DNA from: Tipula vernalis | Lineage: Eukaryota > Arthropoda > Insecta > Diptera > Tipulidae | Direction of reading: 5' to 3' | Assembly: GCA_958295665.1 (NCBI GenBank) | Contig: OY282560.1 | Location: 258,611,368-258,675,367, forward strand | DNA: 64,000 bases | Shown here: one piece after another, positions 43,959 through 56,026 of the stretch | Numbering within the stretch: position 1 is the stretch's first letter | How the letters are laid out: each line of letters begins with the position of its first letter | The notes under the pieces: generated by a model | What the model was told of the DNA's origin: nothing | Databases searched by the model: none | What the model saw: only the letters and a program-made list of their open reading frames with translations | Made by a program: the position numbers and the translations under genes

Positions 43959-44499
43959 TTTCTTTATCTTTTTATTCACAATCCCACCGCTGTCACCAAA
44001 TTGTTACGATTTTGCGACGGTGACACCTAGTGTGTAATAGAATAAGTTAAAATTAATAGCTCAATGTTAAACTGTTCTAAATGGAATTTTCCATGATACA
44101 ATTGTTATACACTATTCTAACTAGAAAAATCATGAGCTTTCTAGAAGTTTGGTTTGTGTATATAAAAAGGCGAACGAAATCGAATTGGATCAGTAATAAT
44201 TGGTAAGCGATAGTCTAAAGATTAAAAAGGAATTAAAAAGTGATTTAAAAAGTGTTTTTGTGCGAAATAAAAAGTAAAAGTGATCAGTAAAATTTGAGAA
44301 TAATTTATATAAAGTGATTTTGTGAATTTTGATTGATAAACTGTGTTGTAATAAATTTTGTGAAATAAATAAATTCGTTGGAGATAAATTTAATTGATTT
44401 TGTATTATTCACAATCCAGTGATACGAACCTTGAGTGACAAGGCAAAAACGTAACAATTTGGTGACAGCGGTGGGATTGTGAATAAAAAGATAAAGAAA

Positions 44500-45946
44500 A
44501 TGATTCTCAGCGAATTAAAAGTTCCAGAATTAAAGAGCGAACTTGAGAAACGGGGTTTGGCTACTGATGGTGGTAAAGCAGCTTTACAAGCGCGACTACG
44601 TGATGCCATGGAGAAAGAAGGGCTGGACGCTGAACATCATGATTTTGGAGAGAAAGTAACGGATGCGGCAACCGTAGAGCAGAAAGCAGAAGATAAACAA
44701 CCGTTGGTCGAAAAGACACAAGAACATTCTGGAAGTTTCGATTTGTCGCAGTTAATAGCTGCTATGAACCAGATGACGGGACAGATGAGTCTAATGAAAC
44801 AACAAAACGAACGACAGCTAGGAGAAATTAAAAAATCAAATGGCGCAACAAGCAGTGCAGTCAAACCAAGAAATTAAGAATGAAATGAAACAACAAATAG
44901 AGAAAATTGAACAACCAATCCAGGAAATTGCAGATGGGCAAAAGAGAATGGACGAGAAATTTATCGAGTTATCCACTTCGCTACGTGAAGAAGTAGAAAA
45001 ATTGCAAACGGAATTGCAAACTGAAATTCAACACGCTAAAACGGAATTTAAAATGGAGATTCAAGATGTGGAACATAAATTACAAGCTGAATTACAAGCG
45101 GAGGTTCAACGTCTCGGGAAAGAGCTAACTGATATCAAGGCAAGTGGAACAACAACACAAGTGGTACAAACCATTCAATCAGTTAAGTTAAAACCACCAA
45201 ACTTCGACGGTACAACATCTTTCGGCATTTTCAAATTTCAATTTGAAACGGCAGCTAATCAAAACCGTTGGAATGATGAACATCTTGTCGCAGCGTTAAT
45301 AGTGGCCCTTAAAGGTGAAGCTGCGGAGGCCTTACAAACAATTCCGGTAAAAGATCGCAACAATTATCTCGAAATTATGAAGGCGCTGGATCGGAAGTAC
45401 GGCAGTGACCACAAGCGGGAAATCTTTCGTATGGAATTGAAAAGCCGCTATCAAAAGGGAGGAGAATCGCTACAGGAATTTTCATCGGCAATCGAGCGAT
45501 TAGTACATCTAGCACATACCAGTACATCGGCCGATTATATGGAAAGGCTAAAAATTGACGCATTCATTGACGGCATTCGAGATCCAGAGACACGCAGGGC
45601 GGTGATGTTGTCACCTAAAGCAACCTTTGCGGAAACCATCGCTTGTGCGTTAACAAATGAAACTGCACAAGCCATCACCAAACCGTCAATGAAAATACGC
45701 CGAGTAGAAATCGATACAAGCATAAACAACGAGCGGTCAACACCAAGATACCGAGATGGAAGCGGCAAAATCAGATGTTGGGCATGTGATAAGGTCGGTC
45801 ACATCTCTCGCGACTGCTGGGAATTAAGAAGAAAAAGGGGAAGATCACCATCTCCTATGCAGCGACGACCAAGCGGGGAGCAGGCGTTGGCTAGGCAAGA
45901 AGGCCAAATGACGGCGGAGCCGTTAAACTACAACGAGTCAGCTTAA
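44500..45946 (+). pseudogene. Gypsy gag (element 4), frameshifted
   Basis: The start is ATG at 44500. The frame stops at 44877 after LGEIKKSNGATSS. The correct continuation is in another frame from about 44840 (QQAVQSNQEIKNEM) and runs through the capsid-like region and single zinc knuckle to a stop at 45946. A small indel near 44835-44845 explains the break. Otherwise it closely resembles element 3. Confidence 0.85.
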
Positions 45947-48900
45947 AGGGGCAGAAGCTGACTCCCACAACCGATTGCCCCATAACCTCCATCCGCGTTT
46001 CGAAAGTAGCAAGAGGCGGTGACAGCTTAACAATCAAAGGCGACATTGATGGCACGGATTGCATCATCACTCTGGATACGGGAGCAAATCGCACGATTGT
46101 CCGTAAAGATCTGATCGATGGAGGTGTACAACCAGCTAATGGATTGAAGTTACAAACAGCAACTGGAGATAGTTCAATAATAAAAGGCAAAAAGATCGTG
46201 AAAATAAAAATCGGGAGAACTCTTTTCCAACACGAAGTACTGATTGCAGATATTGTGGATGAAGTCATAATGGGGATGGACTTCATGAGGGCAAATGGCT
46301 TCGTGGTGGATGTTGGACGAGGAGTTTTAAGTTACGATAACATCGAGTTGCCACTTCAATCTAGCAGTGCCGGAGCAACTATCAGGCGAATTATTATTGA
46401 TCATCGGGAGAAGCTGCCACCGAATTCGGAGACGATCCTATGGGGAAAATTGGAGGGAGGTTCTGGGTCACCCAGGTTGTGGGTTGTGGAAGCTAACGAA
46501 GAGGAGAACGGAGCCAAGGAAATTATAATCGGGAAAGCCCTAGTTAAACCAGACAACGACTATAGAGTACCAATTAGGACTCTAAATCTCTCGGATAAGA
46601 CGAAAACCATCAAGAAAGGGACAGTTATCGGCAAATGTAACGAGGTTTCAACTATAGTAAAGTGTGAACAGAGAAGTCCGGTTGAAAAAGCCGACATGCA
46701 AGGGCAGAAAGAAATGGTAGAACAACTTATGCAGAAATGGACCGAAGATCTTACCGAGGCACAGAAAAATTCTGCACATCAACTACTCAAACGGTACACG
46801 TCCATATTCTGCAGTACATCGGATAATAACGGAAGGACCTCAATGGTAAAGCACCGCATTGATACGGGAGCAGAGATGCCAATTCGTCAACCACCCAGGA
46901 GGCTACCTTTGGCAAAACAAGAAGAAGTCAATCGAATGGTAACAGATATGCAGGCAGCAGGAGTAATTGAACCATCTAATAGCCCATGGAGCTCACCGGT
47001 AGTATTGGTCGAGAAGAAGGACGGTAGCATGAGATTTTGCGTTGATTATCGAAAACTCAATGCTGTGACGAAAAAAGATAGCTACCCACTGCCAAGGATC
47101 GATGACACGTTAGACACATTATCGGGTGCTCAAATATTTTCGACATTAGATCTACAAAGCGGCTATTGGCAGGTGGAAGTCCATGAGGAAGATCGCGAGA
47201 AAACAGCGTTCAGTGTGGGTAACGGACTTTGGCAATTTAATGTTATGCCGTTCGGATTATGTAATGCCCCTGCGACTTTTGAACGATTAATGGAGCGCGT
47301 GTTAAAGGGATTACATTGGAAGACTTGCCTAATATATCTGGACGACATCATCGTCATGGGGAAGGATTTTGACGAGCATCTAAAGAACTTGGCGGAAGTT
47401 TTAGATCGGATACAGGCCGCCGGATTGAAGTTAAGTCCAAAGAAGTGTAAGTTGTTCAGAACTGAAGTTAAATATTTGGGTCATCTCGTAACGATTAATG
47501 GAATTCACACTGACGAAGAAAAGATCGCAGCGGTAAAGAACTGGCCAAGACCTAAAAATTTACACGAATTACGAAGCTTTCTGGGATTGTGCACCTATTA
47601 TAGACGCTTCGTGCCAGGATTCGCCAACATCGCCAAGAGTTTACACGAGTTGACCAGGAAGAACAAGGCATTCGAATGGAAGAATGACCAGGAAGAAGCA
47701 TTCGTGGAACTAAGGAGACGGTTGTGTGTCGCGCCAATCCTCGCATACCCTATACCCAACGTGAAATTTATTTTGGACACCGATGCAAGTAATGACGGTA
47801 TAGGAGGTGTGTTATCACAGGAAACCAATGGCCAAGAACGAGTTATTGCGTACTTCTCCAAGACATTATCAAAACCGGAGCGTATAATTACTGCGTGACA
47901 CGGAAAGAATTGTTGGCTATAGTGGAGTGTGTCAAGCATTTCCATAAGTATCTATATGGCCAAAAATTCCATTTACGGACAGATCACGGCGCTTTACGGT
48001 GGCTGTTACAATTCAGGAATCCAGAGGGACAAGTAGCACGCTGGATCGAACGTCTTCAAAGCTACGATTTCCAAATTGAACATCGGAAGGGAAATGCACA
48101 CAGAAATGCCGACGCATTATCAAGACGGCCGTGCCCAGTAGAATGTAAACATTGTGGCCATGTTGAAGCAAAGGAAGGCATCATCGACGTTCGGCTTACG
48201 CAAGTGCTGCCTGATGAGGAGTGGACCGACGAAATGGTTAGGAAAGAGCAATTGGATGATACGGATTTATCAGTTATAATGGAATGGAAGGGAAAGGAAC
48301 ACCGGCCAACTTGGAGCGAAATCGCGGACAGAACTCCCATTGTCAAGGCTTATTGGGCTCAATGGGATAGCCTCCGTCTTGAGAATGGCTGTTTAAAACG
48401 ATGGTGGGAAAGCACGGATGGCAAAGTGAAGCAATTGTTGCTGGTGATACCAAAGTGCCGGATTGCAGAAATTCTGAATGAGTATCATGGAGGAGCAAGT
48501 GGGGGCCACCTTGGAATTAATAAAACTCTAGCAAAGATACGTCAACGATTCTACTGGGCAGGATGTAGGCAGTCTGTGATAGAATGGTGCCAAAAATGTG
48601 ACCAATGTGCGGCGGTGAAGGGACCCGCACGCAAAAGTCGTGGAACCATGAAGCAATATAACGTTGGAGCACCATTCGAAAGAATTGCAATGGATGTAGC
48701 GGGCCCATTTCCCACCACTGAGAGCGGCAACAAATATGTGCTAGTAATCATGGATTATTTCAGCAAATGGCCGGAGGTGTACCCCATTCCCAATCAGGAG
48801 ACGACAACAATAGCTGATGCCGTGGTAAACAATTGGATTAGCAGATTTGGAGTGCCGATGGAGATTCATACCGATCAAGGACGGAATTTTGAATCGGTGG

Positions 48901-49547
48901 TGTTTCAAGAAATATGCCAGATGCTCGGTATAAATAAAACGAGAACAACGCCTTTGCATCCACAGTCTGACGGTATGGTGGAAAGATTCAATGGTACATT
49001 GGAGGAATATCTAGCAAAGGTCGTTGAGAAAAACCAACGTAACTGGGATCGACATATACCGATGTTTCTGATGGCCTATCGATCAGCAATACATGACACA
49101 ACCGGAATGACACCAGCTAAAACGTTATTTGGAGATAATCTACGGTTACCTGGAGATCTAAAGTTTGGGGCTGTACCATCATCGGCTTTATGTGGACAAG
49201 ATTACGTAGACCGAATGAAAGAGGAACTTAATGAGATTCATCAATTTGTACGGGAGAAAATACGGATGTCAAGTGACCGGATGAAGGCTCGATATGACAT
49301 ACGAGCAAATAACCAGGGCTTCCAGGAAGAGCAATTAGTATGGCTTCACAACCCGCAACGGAAAAAGGGATTATCACCGAAGCTGCAACCAGCATGGGAA
49401 GGGCCTTATACTGTCATCACAAGGATGAACGACGTGGTTTATCGGATACGGAAGGGACATCGAGGTAAACCAAAGGTGGTGCATTTGGAGAGGCTAGCCC
49501 TATACAGAGGAGGTGATTTGGGTCCTGTTCGGGACGAACAGGCTTAG
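45895..49547 (+). pseudogene. Gypsy pol (element 4), broken by a 2-bp insertion
   Basis: Protease, RT and the RNase H start are open to a stop at 47898. Element 3 reads gagcgtaattactgcg at this point and element 4 reads gagcgtataattactgcg, an extra TA at about 47884. The remaining RNase H and integrase continue in the next frame to 49547. The copy is recently disabled and otherwise almost identical to element 3. Confidence 0.87.
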
Positions 49548-49660
49548 GTGGGGGTAGTGTGACGGTGACACCTAGTGTGTAATAGAATAAGTTAAAACTA
49601 ATAGCTCGATGTTAAACTGTTCTAAATGGAATTTTCCATGATAAAATTGTTCTACACTAT

Positions 49661-50104
49661 TGTGACGGTGACACCTAGTGTGTAATAGAATAAGTTAAAA
49701 TTAATAGCTCAATGTTAAACTGTTCTAAATGGAATTTTCCATGATACAATTGTTATACACTATTCTAACTAGAAAAATCATGAGCTTTCTAGAAGTTTGG
49801 TTTGTGTATATAAAAAGGCGAACGAAATCGAATTGGATCAGTAATAATTGGTAAGCGATAGTATAAAGATTAAAAAGGAATTAAAAAGTGATTTAAAAAG
49901 TGTTTTTGTGCGAAATAAAAAGTAAAAGTGATCAGTAAAATTTGAGAATAATTTATATAAAGTGATTTTGTGAATTTTGATTGATAAACTGTGTTGTAAT
50001 AAATTTTGTGAAATAAATAAATTCGTTGGAGATAAATTTAATTGATTTTGTATTATTCACAATCCAGTGATACGAACCTTGAGTGACAAGGCAAAAACGT
50101 AACA
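49661..50104 (+). repeat. Complete terminal LTR after element 4
   Basis: 444 bp, matching the 5' LTR of element 4 (44013-44456) very closely, including the shared variant gagataaatttaattgattt. It is the better match to element 4's own LTR than the 103-bp fragment directly before it. Confidence 0.85.
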
Positions 50105-50214
50105 ATATGTGAAAAACAAAACAATAATAATAACAATTGTGATTTGTGAACAAGCTAAGTTTACATTAAATTACAAAAAATAGCATTTCTTAATTCTGTT
50201 TATTTAATTTCAGA

Positions 50215-51112
50215 ATTTATGAACAAGACTGGTAAATGCTATTGCAGTACCAAAGGACTAATTGGAGATCACTGTGAAAAATGCGATGCTACAAATCACT
50301 ATCACGGTGATCCACAAAGAGGTTCATGTTATTATGATCTGACAATCGATTACCAATTCACATTTAAAGCGCGTTTTTTTATTCGCTCCGGATAGCTGCT
50401 ATCGAGAGCCGTCATTTTTCTATGCCTAAATTTAAATTTGACGCGCTATTTATTGATAAACTAAACTTATTTAACATCAAACTATCATTTGTAATTCAAT
50501 TGTTTACCAAAAACTTCATATACAAAATTTTTGGCTCTACCTATTTATACGGAGCGCTATCCGGAGCAAATTTTTATATGACGGCTCTCGATAGCAGCTA
50601 TCCGGAGCGAATAAAAAAACACTACATTAATCTCTCGAAGAAAGAGGATCATCATTTTACTCAAATAAATTTTCGTAATTCACCGATCAAATCGGATATC
50701 GATGCAGATTTTATAATTAGTTGCAGTGTCGGTGCAAAAATGAATATTACAATACGGACACTAAACGAAAAAGAGAAACCCCTTTTCACTGGAATAAATT
50801 GTACGCAATTTCGATACCGGTTCTCGAAACAGGACTATCATTTTGGCATTGAAAATAATTTAACGTCGACCACATTTTATGTGTACGTTTATGATTTTCA
50901 TCCGCCCCTATGGATTCAAATTGCATTCTCGCAGTATCCTAAATTAAATTTACAACAATTTTTTATCACATTTTCTACGTGTTTTTTTATGTTGTTGCTG
51001 TTAGCGGCGCTGTTATGGAAAATTAAACAGCGTTACGATATGTATCGAAGGCGACAGAGGCTGTTCGTTGAAATGGAACAAATGGCATCGCGAATCGCGA
51101 CCATTTTCGAAT
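50215..51112 (+). pseudogene. Attractin (distracted) C-terminal exon, interrupted by a MITE
   Basis: After an acceptor (ttatttaatttcag, AG at 50213-50214) the frame encodes a laminin-type EGF end (CYCSTKGLIGDHCEKCD) and then DLTIDYQFTF. At 50364-50367 a TTAA begins a 259-bp insertion that brings an in-frame stop. After the second TTAA (50627-50630) coding resumes with NLSKKEDHHFTQINF, then TFYVYVYDF and IQIAFSQYP. A transmembrane segment (FFITFSTCFFMLLLLAALLW) and a basic juxtamembrane region (KIKQRYDMYRRRQR, MASR) follow, and a donor occurs at 51113. Attractin proteins are single-pass kelch/CUB/EGF receptors. Earlier and later exons were not found in this window. The exon is undamaged apart from the insertion. 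Confidence 0.78.
50368..50626. mobile_element. 259-bp TTAA-flanked MITE inside the attractin exon
   Basis: Its termini share a ~40-bp inverted repeat containing attcgctccggatagctgct and tatcgagagccgtcat. The outermost 6-7 bases are less well matched. The TTAA duplication is typical of piggyBac-type integration. No transposase is encoded. Confidence 0.8.
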
Positions 51113-51157
51113 GTAAGTTGAAGACGGCTACATGAGTGAGATAACGGTATGGTAACT

Positions 51158-51628
51158 AATACCACGTTTACATTAGTAGAATAAAAGTATGTAGCAAAAA
51201 AGTATCGTCATGTGAACTCAAATTTAAATATTTAAATATTTTATTACATACTTTTTTGATATTTCGGTAAAGTATGTATCAAAAAAGTATTAGTATATTA
51301 CGTTGTAATGTGAACCCTAACTAATAACTATATGTTAATGTCATTCGTATATTTGTTGTCAAAACAAAAATGTATTACGTTTTTTTGTTAAACTACAATA
51401 CAATTTCGGGAATTAATCAAATAATTTGCCGATAAATCTAATAGAGTTTGAGAAGAAATCCACAACACATAAACTGAATTGAATACAGAAGCATATCTGT
51501 CAAAATAACAAACTTTTTTAGTATGCGTTCACACTACAAATCGCAAAGCTAGTGTGAACTGCAGCGAAAAAATAATTAAATAGCAAAAAAGTACATACTT
51601 ATTAGGTACGTATAATGTAAACATGGTA
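51158..51628. mobile_element. PIF/Harbinger-like MITE with TAA duplication
   Basis: Terminal inverted repeats TACCACGTTTACATTA (left) and TACCATGTTTACATTA (right, inverted), flanked by TAA at 51155-51157 and 51629-51631. Internal blocks of the type aaaagtat.tagc and gtatgt also occur inverted. Non-coding. Confidence 0.7.
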
Positions 51629-51711
51629 TAAGTTTGTTAAAAACAAGTGGATAAAATAAACTTTATTAATTACAAAAACTATACATCACTGCGGGTTTTT
51701 TTTTGAGACAC

Positions 51712-54700
51712 ATGATGGCGGACGTAATCGATGGAAAGTATCGCATCGAAAAGTTGGACAACGATAATTACTTTAATTGGAAGTTTGTGATGGAAATGCT
51801 GCTGAAGAAAGAGCATAGTTGGGATCCAATAATTGGTGAAAAGCCAGCCGAGGCAGCACAATTGACTGAGTGGAATAAAGCAAACGACACCGCGATGTCT
51901 ACAATCGTTTTAAGTGTGCAAAAGAGTCAATTTGTTCACATTAGAAAAACTAAATCTGCAAAAGAGATGTGGAATGTGTTGCAGCAATATCACGAAAAGG
52001 GTGCTGGCAATAGCAGTGTGCAACTAATAAAGGAAATTTGCACAAAGAAGCTTACGGAGAGCGATAACCTCGAAGAACATATTCATTGGTTGTTGGGCAT
52101 GTTTCAACGGATTGACGATCTCGGAGAGGAAAAGTTATCGGAAAAATGGCAGATTGGGCTGCTGTTTGGGCAACTACCGCGCAGCTATGACACAATCGTG
52201 ACGGCACTTCAAACTCAGAAAACGGAAGGCCTGAGCATGAAAATGGTTCAGGCAAAACTGATTGACGGGTATAAACGTTTAATTATCCGCAATTGTAACG
52301 AAAATGATGATAGCGCAGGCGACGCTGTACTAAAGATCGACAAGCGAAAAGGAAAATGTCGGTTTTGCCACAAACCGGGACATTTTAAAGTAGAATGCCA
52401 TAAGTATACTAGATGGCTTCAAAATGATAAGGTCAAACAACCATTGGGAAAATCAGAAAAGGCGGCGGCTGTTGAGAAATCAGATGACAATATGTTGTTC
52501 ATGACCGAACACATCGAAAGTCAAAGTGCAGACGATTGGATCATTGATAGCGGTGCTACGTGTCACATTTGCGTGAATACGTCTAAGTTCGAGAATTTGA
52601 CTTTCAATAATCAAGAAAAAGTCAGGATGGCTGATGGACGTACATATTCGTCACGTGGTACCGGATCCGTCAAATTACAGTTTTTTGATGATAAAGGTAA
52701 TTCGATATCGGCCATATTAACGAATGTATTATACATATATACCAGGGGTAAGATGTTGTAACCATCACGTTTTTCGCTTCGATGCATTTTCGATACAATA
52801 ACGGTACTGCTTTGTTAAAAATATAAAATTTTAAAACAATTTAGTTCTAAAATACCGTTATTCTATCGAAAATGCATCGAAGCGAAAAACGTGATGGTTA
52901 CAACATCTCACCCCAGAAATTTCATCAAACATCTTATCGGTAAAATTAATGGCGGCTCGTGGATATGAGATCACATTTGGTACGCATAAGTGTTCAGTGC
53001 AAAAGAAAGGTGACAGGCAAAAATTGTGGCAGCCAATACATTCTCAAACAATCAAAGGAAGTCTATGCAGCGCACAAGAGAACTAATTTATGTGTACACA
53101 AGTGGCATCGCATTTTGGGTGATCGTGACATTAATGTGGTCAGGCATCTAACCAATGACAATTTAGTCACCGGTGTGTGTTTTGAAGCGTGTAATTGCAG
53201 CGACGACTGTGAAATATGTACACAAGGGAAAATGAATGGTTGCCTTTTCCCAAAAGGTCATTGACATCAACGAATGCTGTGATGGATCTAGTTCACACTG
53301 ATTTGTGTGGGCCGATGCCAACTAAGTCACATGGTGAAATACGCTACATTCTAACGTTCATAGACGATTTTTCGCGATGCACGGTAATTTATTTGCTGAA
53401 GGAAAAATCGCAATGTTCCATGAGGCTTAAGGAATTCAGTCAAATGGCGCGAACTATGTTTTCAAAGACCATAAAAGTTATTCGCTCAGACCGCGGAACA
53501 GAATATAAAAACAAACAGGTCTTTGAATACTTAAAGGACATCGGGACTAAAGTAGAATACACTGCCGCATATTCACTAGAAAAAAATGGAGTAGCAGAGC
53601 GCAAGAACCGAACGCTAATCGAGATGGCTCGATGATTTAGGCTAAATTGGACCATTCGTTCTGGGCGGAAGCAGTTACAACGGCTAATTTCATGCAGAAC
53701 CGTTTGCCAACAAAAGGGGCTCCGAAGACACCACTAGAAATCTGGTCGGATACATTACCAATTTTGAAAAATTTTTAAATCTTCGGGAAAAATGTTTTGT
53801 GCATATCCCTAAGGAGAAACGAAGAAAATTGGACATAAAGGCAGTGGAGGCACGATTTTTGGGTTACGACGAAAACTCAAAGGCGTATCGATGTTTCGAT
53901 GTAAAGACGAACAAGTTGATTATAAGCCGCGATGTTCGTTTCTTGGAAAGGGAAGATAATACCGTAACTATCGAAATAAAACCACAAGTTGACAATACCA
54001 CTAATGAAAGTGAACAAATAGTGGAGGCACCAGACGCTGTGTCAGGTCAAGAACATATCAAGCGAAATAATGAGGGCCGCGAAAAAGGAACTGTTTCGCA
54101 GACGGCACTGTAAAGCGGTTTAAGGCTAGACTGGTTGCCCAAGGGTTTACGCAACGGTTTGGCCAGGATTACGACGAGGTATTTGCATCAGTTGCTAGGC
54201 AAACAACTTTTAAAACGTTGTTGACTGTGGCAGACAGAGAGCAAATGCAGGTCATCCATTTGATTGCAAAAACGGCTTTCTTAAACAGCAAACTGGAGGA
54301 GGAAATCTACATGAAGCAGCCGCCATGTTTCGAAACGGATGATAAAAGCATGGTATGTCGATTAAAAAGGAGCTTGTATGGACTGAAGCAGTCGGCACGC
54401 ACCTGAAACATGTCATTAAACAAGGTAATCGTTGACGCAGGATTTTATCGCAGTGAAGCAGACACATGCTTATACTATCAGCAAATCAGCAATGGGTGGT
54501 GTTATATATTAATCTACGTTGATGACATCGTGGTGGCTTGTAGTGACAGCAACGCGATCAAACGGGTTGAGGAAATTCTGAACGTCGAATTCAAAGTTGA
54601 AAGTTTGGGCAAAATAAAAACGTACATTGAAATAGAGGTCGACAGGGATATTAATGGAATATTTAACATAAGTCAGAAATCATACATCAATCACGTGGTG

Positions 54701-55450
54701 AATCGATTCAATTTAGAAGGTGCAAAAATATCTAAATACCCGTTGAAGCCAGAATATCAGAAGGGTTCATTGCCTGGTCTGCTGCCAAATAACGCGGAAT
54801 ATCAACAACTAATTGGCAGCTTGCTGTATGTATCAATAAACACTCGACCAGATGATGCAGCAAGTGTGGCGATACTCGCACAAAAGACAAATTGTCCGAA
54901 TGAAGAAGATTGGACAGAGCTGAAGCGAGTTGTACGTTATCTAAAGGGTACAAACGATTTAAAATTACGCATGGGAGATGTTAAATGCGACAACATATTT
55001 TTTGGGTATGCAGACGCCAGCTGGGCCGAAGATCGATGCGATCGAAAATCAAACAGCGGTCATTTATTCAAGTTATTTGGAGCAACGATAAGTTGGAGTT
55101 TCAAGAAGCAATCATGCGTTTCACTATCATCAACAGAGGCCGAGTTTGTTGCATTGTCCGAAACATGTAAGGAGGCGATTTGGCTGCGAAGGTTGTTGAA
55201 CGATTTTAATGTCGACATAAACAACTCGACTTTGATATACGAAGACAATCAAAGCTGCTTAGCACTGATCAACCAAGAAGGTTTCTCTGGCCGATCTAAG
55301 CGCATCGACACTAGGCGACATTTTATTAAGGATCACATCGAAAAGCAAACGATTCGATGTGAGTATTGTCCTACCAACGAGATGCTGGCAGATATGTGCA
55401 CCAAGCAAATCAGGTTACAATCACTTCGAAAGGACAGCGGGTTGTTTTAA
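51712..55450 (+). pseudogene. Copia Gag-Pol polyprotein, multiply disrupted
   Basis: Domains in order: gag (LDNDNYFNWKFVMEMLL), zinc knuckle CRFCHKPGHFKVECH, protease WIIDSGATCHIC, integrase (LVHTDLCGPMPTKS, FIDDFSRCTVIYLL, RSDRGTEYKNKQ, EKNGVAERKNRTLIEMAR), reverse transcriptase (KTAFLNSKLEEEIYMKQP, LKRSLYGLKQSAR, catalytic YVDDIVVA) and RNase H (YADASWAEDRCDRKSNSGH, SLSSTEAEFVALSE). The reading frame is broken by a 174-bp MITE at 52743 and by stops or frame changes near 53090, 53260, 53635, 53780, 54110 and 54405. No function remains. Confidence 0.85.
52743..52916. mobile_element. 174-bp MITE with ~60-bp TIRs inside the copia ORF
   Basis: The termini CAGGGGTAAGATG and CTGGGGTGAGATG (inverted) open nearly perfect ~60-bp inverted repeats that include accatcacgtttttcgcttc. 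The copia protein reads NVLYI before it and resumes with LMAARGYEITFG after it. The CAGGGGT start recalls hAT ends, but no 8-bp duplication was seen. Confidence 0.75.
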
Positions 55451-55645
55451 TTTCATTTATTATTCAGGGAAAGAGGGAGCAGTTGTTATAAAGTAGAAAT
55501 TGAGGAGGAGTGTTGGATGCAACTAAAAGTCAACTCGGTGTAAACGCAATCATCATCGATTTGGATTTTGACTTTTCGTGGCCATCTTATCTTATCTTGT
55601 ACTGTCAATTTCTTACTTACTTCCGTTCCGTCATATGTAAAAGTT

Positions 55646-55959
55646 TGTTTGTTTGATTTATTTTTTACCGTCCTACTTTACGCCTGGGGTAGCCAAATCG
55701 AGGACGGGCGGCTACAGATCCGTCTTTGAAAACCACCTGCACATTGCATTGCTTCATGCCAACCTGTAGTGCTGACATGAAAGGTGGGTCGGCCCATGGA
55801 TTCTGCACTCTCAACAGGGGGTCATAGATGTGTTCATCTTCATCACCGATCGTAATCAGATGATGGCAAATCCCTTTTGCATCCCGCCCCTATAGGGATT
55901 CGAACCCGGTACCTCCCGATTCAACCGCCGCAGCTTTAACCACTGCGCCGTTTGCTCGG
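55646..55959 (-). mobile_element. tRNA-derived SINE in the copia LTR
   Basis: On the minus strand a tRNA-like head has an A box (GGCGCAGTGGTTA) and a B box (GGTTCGAATCC). A ~230-bp body and an AAACAAACAAAC-type tail follow. Both sides carry the 12-bp duplication TATGTAAAAGTT (55634-55645 and 55960-55971), so the insertion is complete and young. It is not a functional tRNA gene. Confidence 0.82.
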
Positions 55960-56026
55960 TATGTAAAAGTTGTATTGCATAATTTTGTTACTAAAATAAA
56001 TATTCTAAAATCATCAAGTGTTTCAA

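Larger units (their letters stand above)
38517..44012 (-). mobile_element. Ty3/gypsy element 3, coding-intact but lacking its 5' LTR
   Basis: The 3' LTR is 38517-38960 (444 bp), with pol at 38971-42621 and gag at 42570-43958. Beyond the primer-binding-site region (about 43985-44001) only some 11-14 bp of the 5' LTR remain (tgttacgattt) before the 5' LTR of element 4 begins in the opposite orientation. ATAT precedes the outer LTR end (38513-38516). Without a 5' LTR it has no promoter of its own. Confidence 0.88.
44013..50104 (+). mobile_element. Ty3/gypsy element 4, frameshifted, with a doubled 3' LTR
   Basis: The 5' LTR is 44013-44456 (TATAAAA at 44161). The internal region is closely similar to element 3 in inverse orientation. 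At the 3' end a 103-bp LTR fragment (49558-49660) follows the purine tract, and a complete LTR (49661-50104) starts immediately after it. ATAT follows the end. Gag and pol each carry at least one frameshift. Confidence 0.88.

Noticed and set aside
38971..49560. Possible endogenous retrovirus (errantivirus) with env
   Set aside because: The pol stop is followed within about 10 bp by the purine tract and LTR, so there is no room for env. These are plain Ty3/gypsy elements.
55900..55955. tRNA gene suggested by GGTTCGAATCC and GGCGCAGTGG boxes
   Set aside because: The boxes belong to a SINE with a ~230-bp body, a tail and a 12-bp target duplication. There is no full cloverleaf.
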